From: a bacterium
GTDB taxonomy: Bacteria > Ratteibacteria > UBA8468 > B48-G9 > JAFGKM01
Direction: 5' to 3'
NCBI GenBank assembly: GCA_035370465.1
Contig: DAOOVW010000011.1
Location: forward strand, 13,467 to 37,636
Length of the DNA stretch: 24,170 nucleotides
Shown: positions 20,447 through 24,170 of the stretch, piece after piece
How the letters are laid out: each line of letters opens with the position of its first letter
Numbering within the stretch: position 1 is the first letter of the stretch
Translations under genes and position numbers: made by a program
The notes under the pieces: generated by a model
Database searches by the model: none
What the model was told of the DNA's origin: nothing
Seen by the model: only the letters and a program-made list of their open reading frames with translations

Positions 20447-22726
20447 CTAGAATAATTTTTCTATTTTGTTTAATTCAATTATGTAATTTGCAATTTCTTC
20501 TCTTAAATTATAGTAATCAACAGGATCTTTAGAATAATTATTCCAACTTTTTACTAATGTATATATTTTACATAATGTTATTTCTGCTTTATGAACACTC
20601 TCTCTTTCCTTTACACCCAAATTTTTATTTTGATTTAAATTATTTATCTTTTCTTCTAACATAACAAAATAATCATAATCTTCTATACCTTCTCTCCATA
20701 ATTCCCATCTTATTGTGGAACACGGTTTCCCTTCCCCTTTTAAGTTTGGATATAAAAGATATCCATCTCCATCTGATTTTATTATTTCCCATGGATTTTG
20801 TCCCCATGCATTGATAGACCAGAATAAATATCCATCAAAATTATATTTATATAAAATCCAAGGCATAATTCTTGAATTTAAAGCCGGCTGGTTTATAAGA
20901 TATAAATAATTATGATAAAGATATATTTTTTCTCCTTTCTTTTGTCTCATTGTCATTAATTTTAAATTATCATCAATAGAACTAGTAGGAGGACACCAGA
21001 CACTTATGTAAGGATTAAGTAAAGCATTGGGAACTGAAGTCATAAAAATCTTTAAAGGAGGGTTTATATCAGATAAAAACTTGCAGATTTCACATAAATT
21101 TTTTAGTGCTTCATAACTAGGTTCATCATAAATATATAGTAAAACATTATCTCTTATTTTAATTTTTTCAAAAAAATCAGATAAAATTTCATGATACTGT
21201 TTATAATATTTTTTGAAATCTTCACTCATTATTTTAATTGGTATTTCTAATGATTCTGGTCTCCATATTGCATCGGAATTCCACTTTAATTGTCCTATAT
21301 ATGTTGAACCTGTATTTATCCATGGACCTGCACTGGTAATGAAAATATCTATTCCACAATCTTTCAAAAATTTTATTCTTTTTTCTAAAACTTCTAAATC
21401 TTCTTTCGAAATATACATATTCCCATTTTGAAATTTTGCATTGGGTAATCCTATAGAAACTCCTCTTATCCGGTGTGAAACAATATCAGGTATATAATCC
21501 TTTAGAATTTCATCCCAGGGTCTTTTATCAACTTGTAATATGGGAGAACCCCATAAATTTGCAACAATTTCAAGGTTGGTTTTCTTTGGTAAAGAAAAAT
21601 CCCATACTATTAATTTAAGAGGAACTTTATACTCTAACTTATTTTCAAAATTCAAAATAATCTCCCCTTTATATTCCCCAGAATTTACTCCTTCAGGAAC
21701 ATATACATTTATCCAGATAGATTTACTCTCTCCTTCTTTTAGTTCTATAAAACTTTCTATTGGTATTAATGGGTCTGGAATTTTCCCTTTTATAGAATAT
21801 GTTATAACTCCCACTTCATAACAAGAAAAATTGTTTTTATTAATAAAAACCTTTGAGTTCTGAGAATAAAATAAATTCGTGAAGTCAATATTAACTTTTT
21901 CAAAATTTTTATAAGGTGTTAAAACTAATTGAAAAGGTTCATATTCACCTTTAGCACATTTAATAATTATTTCTTCGCTCTTATTTATAGGTGGTATACT
22001 TTCGGGAAAAACTTTTTGGGTAGGTATTTCATACCATATTCGAACATTACTATTCTCACTAACAAGGGCAGATTTAGAAGATATTGCTTTTTCTTTTTCT
22101 GAAATTTGAGCCAAAATTTCTTCAATCTTTTTATTATTAACTGTTAACTCTAATTTATCAAACCATATTGTTCCATTACAACTATATGTTGCTAATTGAA
22201 TTCTAAAATATTTAGCATTCTGAGGAATTTGATTTACAACAAATTCTATTTTTTGCCAATCATAAGTCCCTGTTGGTAAATGCTTTTCTGATTTAGAAAT
22301 CCAACCTGCTATAGATTCTCTCCACCAGTCCAATCCTATATAAGGTAGTCCTGACACATTCTCTCCTTTTACATATACTGAAATTTTTATCTCCATCTCA
22401 GGACCTACTATCCTTTTTATTTCTTCTATGGAAAATGGAGATTGATATCCCCATCCAAATGTTCCCTTTGCATTTGAAATCTTTATTGACTTTTTCCCTT
22501 CATAAAAAGTGTTTTCATCTATTTCTGCAATTCCTTGTGCTTTTCCAACTTTCCAGATAGTCCAATTTTCGGGAATGAAGTTTTCAGTAACTAATTCAAA
22601 TGAAAAATTTAATTTTTTCCCTATATCTTCTTTAAAGGTTTCATTGCTAAAAAGCATAAAACAAAACAAAAAAAATAAAATTTGCACCAAAATTATTTTT
22701 TCTCTCACCGGAAACCTCCCTTTCAT
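20447..22726 (-). CDS. Secreted GH123/DUF4091-type glycoside hydrolase with N-terminal carbohydrate-binding-like domain
   Basis: A 759-residue protein. Residues 1-28 form a signal peptide (REKIILVQILFFLFCFMLFS). Residues about 35-195 look like a jelly-roll carbohydrate-binding domain (ENWTIWKVGKAQG ... TIWFDKLELTV). After a short helical linker, residues 250-375 form a beta-sandwich and 385-690 the catalytic barrel ending in the DUF4091 pattern (NFDGYLFWSINAWGQNPW ... TIRWELWREGIEDYDYF). The Asp-Glu dyad used by GH123 N-acetylgalactosaminidases for substrate-assisted catalysis is present as D534-E535 in YIYDEPSYEAL. The start is supported by GGGAGAGG five bases upstream. It lies 73 bases after pilin 2 and may be co-transcribed. 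The likely location is the periplasm or cell surface. Substrate specificity is not proven. Confidence 0.88.
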   Translation of the reverse strand: MKGRFPVREKIILVQILFFLFCFMLFSNETFKEDIGKKLNFSFELVTENFIPENWTIWKVGKAQGIAEIDENTFYEGKKSIKISNAKGTFGWGYQSPFSIEEIKRIVGPEMEIKISVYVKGENVSGLPYIGLDWWRESIAGWISKSEKHLPTGTYDWQKIEFVVNQIPQNAKYFRIQLATYSCNGTIWFDKLELTVNNKKIEEILAQISEKEKAISSKSALVSENSNVRIWYEIPTQKVFPESIPPINKSEEIIIKCAKGEYEPFQLVLTPYKNFEKVNIDFTNLFYSQNSKVFINKNNFSCYEVGVITYSIKGKIPDPLIPIESFIELKEGESKSIWINVYVPEGVNSGEYKGEIILNFENKLEYKVPLKLIVWDFSLPKKTNLEIVANLWGSPILQVDKRPWDEILKDYIPDIVSHRIRGVSIGLPNAKFQNGNMYISKEDLEVLEKRIKFLKDCGIDIFITSAGPWINTGSTYIGQLKWNSDAIWRPESLEIPIKIMSEDFKKYYKQYHEILSDFFEKIKIRDNVLLYIYDEPSYEALKNLCEICKFLSDINPPLKIFMTSVPNALLNPYISVWCPPTSSIDDNLKLMTMRQKKGEKIYLYHNYLYLINQPALNSRIMPWILYKYNFDGYLFWSINAWGQNPWEIIKSDGDGYLLYPNLKGEGKPCSTIRWELWREGIEDYDYFVMLEEKINNLNQNKNLGVKERESVHKAEITLCKIYTLVKSWNNYSKDPVDYYNLREEIANYIIELNKIEKLF

Positions 22727-22799
22727 TTTTTCCTCTCCCTATTTTTTTTAACACTACCCACTGTCATTTTTTAATATCAAATGTGTTATAATGTACTCT

Positions 22800-23462
22800 T
22801 TACCATCCATTAAATCTTGGATCAGAACCTAATACTCTTCCTCCTAAAGTCCTTTTATGTTCCCATCCAACATGTCCATCTACAAAAAGAACATTTATTC
22901 CATCATTATGTCTCCAAACTGGATTTTCTAACCCAATATTCCACCATGGGTTCCAAAATTCACTATAAAAATCCATAGCAAGAAATGTACTGCTTGGTCT
23001 TCTACATCTATCTAATTTTTTTAAACGTGCAACTTGATTCATTCCATAACTATATCCATTAGTCCTCACTCTATCAGAAGGACATATCCATATATAAGGT
23101 TTTGGATAATCCGCTCCTTTCTTTCTATTTGTTCCATAAATATAAGATAAAAAAAATGAATTTCTACACCAACTTGTAAGGTCTCCACCATAAGAAAGAG
23201 GAAAAGTATCTGGGGGTAAATATCCATTAAAATCCTGCGCATATAAATAAAACGCTATTCCATATTGTTTTAAGTTATTCATACAGCTTGATTGTCTTGC
23301 TTTTTCTCTTGCCTTACTTAATGCAGGTAGTAACATAGCGGCAAGAATCGCTATTATCGCTATTACCACCAGCAACTCTATTAAGGTAAAACCAGACACC
23401 TTAGAAAATCTCCCCAGACCCCTCTTTACTAAAGAGGGGAATTCCAAATATTTTCTTCTCAT
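22800..23462 (-). CDS. Type II pseudopilin-like protein, H-X9-DG family (pilin 2)
   Basis: A 220-residue paralogue of pilin 1: cleavage at VSG^FTLIELLVV with Glu at +5, the same helix through AAMLLPALSKAREKARQSSC, and WRHNDGINVLFVDGHVGWE (His, nine residues, Asp-Gly) near the end. GAGAGGTGA lies six bases before the ATG at 23462. The frame stays open to 23540, but that extension is basic and unconvincing. Just upstream is a 12-codon ORF (23504-23468) whose own leader AGGATGTGATAGAAATG copies that of pilin 1 (AGGAGGTGATAGAAATG), perhaps the ancestral start. The 24-residue leader includes FPSLVKRGLGRF, encoded by a CCCCTCTTTA/TAAAGAGGGG repeat. The GH123-like gene follows after 73 bases. Confidence 0.93.
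   Translation of the reverse strand: MRRKYLEFPSLVKRGLGRFSKVSGFTLIELLVVIAIIAILAAMLLPALSKAREKARQSSCMNNLKQYGIAFYLYAQDFNGYLPPDTFPLSYGGDLTSWCRNSFFLSYIYGTNRKKGADYPKPYIWICPSDRVRTNGYSYGMNQVARLKKLDRCRRPSSTFLAMDFYSEFWNPWWNIGLENPVWRHNDGINVLFVDGHVGWEHKRTLGGRVLGSDPRFNGW
23419..23439. repeat. CCCCTCTTTA-C-TAAAGAGGGG palindrome inside the pilin 2 leader
   Basis: A perfect 10-bp inverted repeat with a one-base centre, preceded by AAAATCTCCCC. The same layout occurs between genes at about 14045-14077 (AAAATCTCCCCC, ACCCCTCTTT, AAAGAGGGGAG). On the minus strand it encodes PSLVKRG. Confidence 0.85.
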
Positions 23463-23598
23463 TTTATTCACCTCTCTGTAATTTTTAATTTTACTTTTTT
23501 TTTCATTTCTATCACATCCTTTTTGTTTTTGGTCTCCCATCTTTCATTTTACATTTCAAGAAATCTCCCCTGACCCCCGCTGTGCTTGGAAATTCCTC

Positions 23599-23892
23599 TT
23601 AAAATCCCCCCCATCCCCCTTTGCTAAAGGGGGAAATGACGCACCAACTCTGAGGTACAAGGTAAGCAACCTTAGTCGGTTTGTTAAAGGGGAGAACTAA
23701 AAGGGAAAATTGAAATATAATAAAAAAAACTCCTGGTAAAATAAATGAATTTATAAAAGAAAATTTTGTAATGATTATAAAAGGAATTGTGATTATAAGG
23801 AAAAAACAAAAAGATACCACGAACACGAGAGAGTCCTTTCTCTTGGCTATTACTTCTTCTCTTTTATTACTTCCTACTATTCTTTTCATCAT
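23599..23892 (-). CDS. Small membrane ORF with repeat-derived C-terminus
   Basis: A 97-residue frame: a basic start (MMKRIVGSNKREEVIAKRK), two hydrophobic stretches at about 22-42 and 47-68 that look like membrane helices, then a tail, NKPTKVAYLVPQSWCVI then SPFSKGGWGGF, encoded entirely by intergenic repeats (type B element plus CCCCCTTT palindrome). The first 68 residues have normal membrane-protein composition; the tail suggests that a repeat inserted at or before the original stop. The ribosome site is weak, so its reality is uncertain. It lies about 60 bases after a broken coiled-coil frame and may be its downstream partner. I recognise no family. Confidence 0.45.
   Translation of the reverse strand: MMKRIVGSNKREEVIAKRKDSLVFVVSFCFFLIITIPFIIITKFSFINSFILPGVFFIIFQFSLLVLPFNKPTKVAYLVPQSWCVISPFSKGGWGGF
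23615..23633. repeat. CCCCCTTT-GCT-AAAGGGGG palindrome (copy 2)
   Basis: Identical to 14365-14383. It is joined directly to the type B element at 23637. Confidence 0.8.
23637..23682 (+). repeat. GACGCACCAACTCTG...AGTCGGTTT element, core type B (copy 5)
   Basis: The interior AGGTACAAGGTAAGCAACCT matches copy 2 at 5370-5415. It is flanked by AAAGGGGGAAATGAC and GTTAAAGGGGAG, so the element splits a palindrome pair. Confidence 0.85.
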
Positions 23893-23952
23893 TTTTCTTT
23901 TTTTATTATACTACCCTTTTTTCCTCTATCAACCCATCTTTTTTTCTTTTTA

Positions 23953-24170
23953 TTATATTTTACCCTTCTTTTTTTCTGTAAATTGTTCTTCTATATTATC
24001 CCTACTTTCTATCCTCTCCATTCTTTCTTTTACTTTTTCTATATTTGTTATTGAATCCACTTTATCTCTCAATCCAATTATTTTTCCTCGCACACTATCT
24101 ATCTCTTTATTTCACTTCTTAATCCACTTACATCTTCTTCCAATTTTTCAAGTTTAGGAGCAATTACTTT
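23953..24170 (-). pseudogene. Coiled-coil protein fragment, frame broken, start off the right edge
   Basis: The minus-strand frame entering from the edge reads KVIAPKLEKLEEDVSGLRSE then IKR and stops at TAG. One base further the other frame reads KEIDSVRGKIIGLRDKVDSI then TNIEKVKERMERIESRDNIE and EQFTEKKKGKI, ending at 23953. Adding one A to the AAA run near 24100 joins them into a continuous heptad-rich coiled coil. Repaired, the fragment has about 72 residues. No family is recognisable. It is either a decayed gene or an assembly homopolymer error. Confidence 0.55.

Noticed and set aside
23771..24157. 128-residue plus-strand hydrophobic ORF
   Set aside because: Phe/Leu/Ser-rich antisense of the Lys/Glu-rich coiled-coil frame; a typical shadow.
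1..24170. tRNA, rRNA, integrase or transposase genes
   Set aside because: No cloverleaf with a GTTCGANTC-type arm, no rRNA-like segment and no transposase or recombinase motif was seen on either strand.

Overview
The window is strongly AT-rich, and nearly every gene lies on the minus strand. It looks like a chromosomal segment from an uncultivated, free-living bacterium of the PVC/Lentisphaerae or Omnitrophota type. The main reason is two type II pseudopilin-like proteins with the GFTLIELLVVIAIIAILAAML helix and a C-terminal H-X9-DG signature, beside secreted glycoside-hydrolase-type genes. Split CarB and split GuaA-type subunits also suggest a deep-branching lineage. The phylum assignment is inference.

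Layout, left to right (transcription runs right to left). 1-6486: nucleotide-sugar genes. These are a partial DegT/DnrJ/EryC1 aminotransferase, an SDR epimerase/dehydratase, a WecB/WbpI-type 2-epimerase, a second DegT aminotransferase, a WbpD-like hexapeptide acetyltransferase and a WbpB/WlbA-like Gfo/Idh dehydrogenase. The last four match the steps leading to UDP-2,3-diacetamido-2,3-dideoxy-mannuronic acid. 6699-12340: a glycan assembly block with two GT9 heptosyltransferase-family enzymes, one GT4 enzyme, an ELM1-like protein, a nucleotidyltransferase-fold protein with a consensus and apparently leaderless promoter, a small basic protein, and a decayed DUF2283 module (the only plus-strand gene). 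12385-13773: hisH-hisF. 14485-16979: guaAB (ATP-pyrophosphatase subunit of GMP synthase) followed by the C-terminal half of carB. 17567-23540: pseudopilin, a broken five-bladed-propeller glycosidase-type gene, a GH123/DUF4091 secreted protein and a second pseudopilin. The right edge holds a small membrane ORF and a broken coiled-coil gene.

The most striking feature is the intergenic DNA. Gaps of 0.2-0.9 kb are filled with a mosaic of short, GC-richer, hairpin-forming modules: CGGCCGTAG...ACGGGCGAG elements, GACGCACCAACTCTG...AGTCGGTTT elements, AAGRACCCGGTTCT hairpins, CCCCCTTT/AAAGGGGG palindromes and a 25-bp CTCCGCCACA module. Some are nested within others, and one composite block of about 230 bp is present twice. 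The modules also run into coding sequence: they encode part of the cleavable leader of both prepilins and the C-terminal tail of a membrane ORF.

Three reading frames (DUF2283 module, propeller glycosidase, right-edge coiled coil) are each restored by adding one base in an A/T run. That points to recent decay or to assembly homopolymer errors. No tRNA, rRNA, CRISPR array or transposase gene was found.
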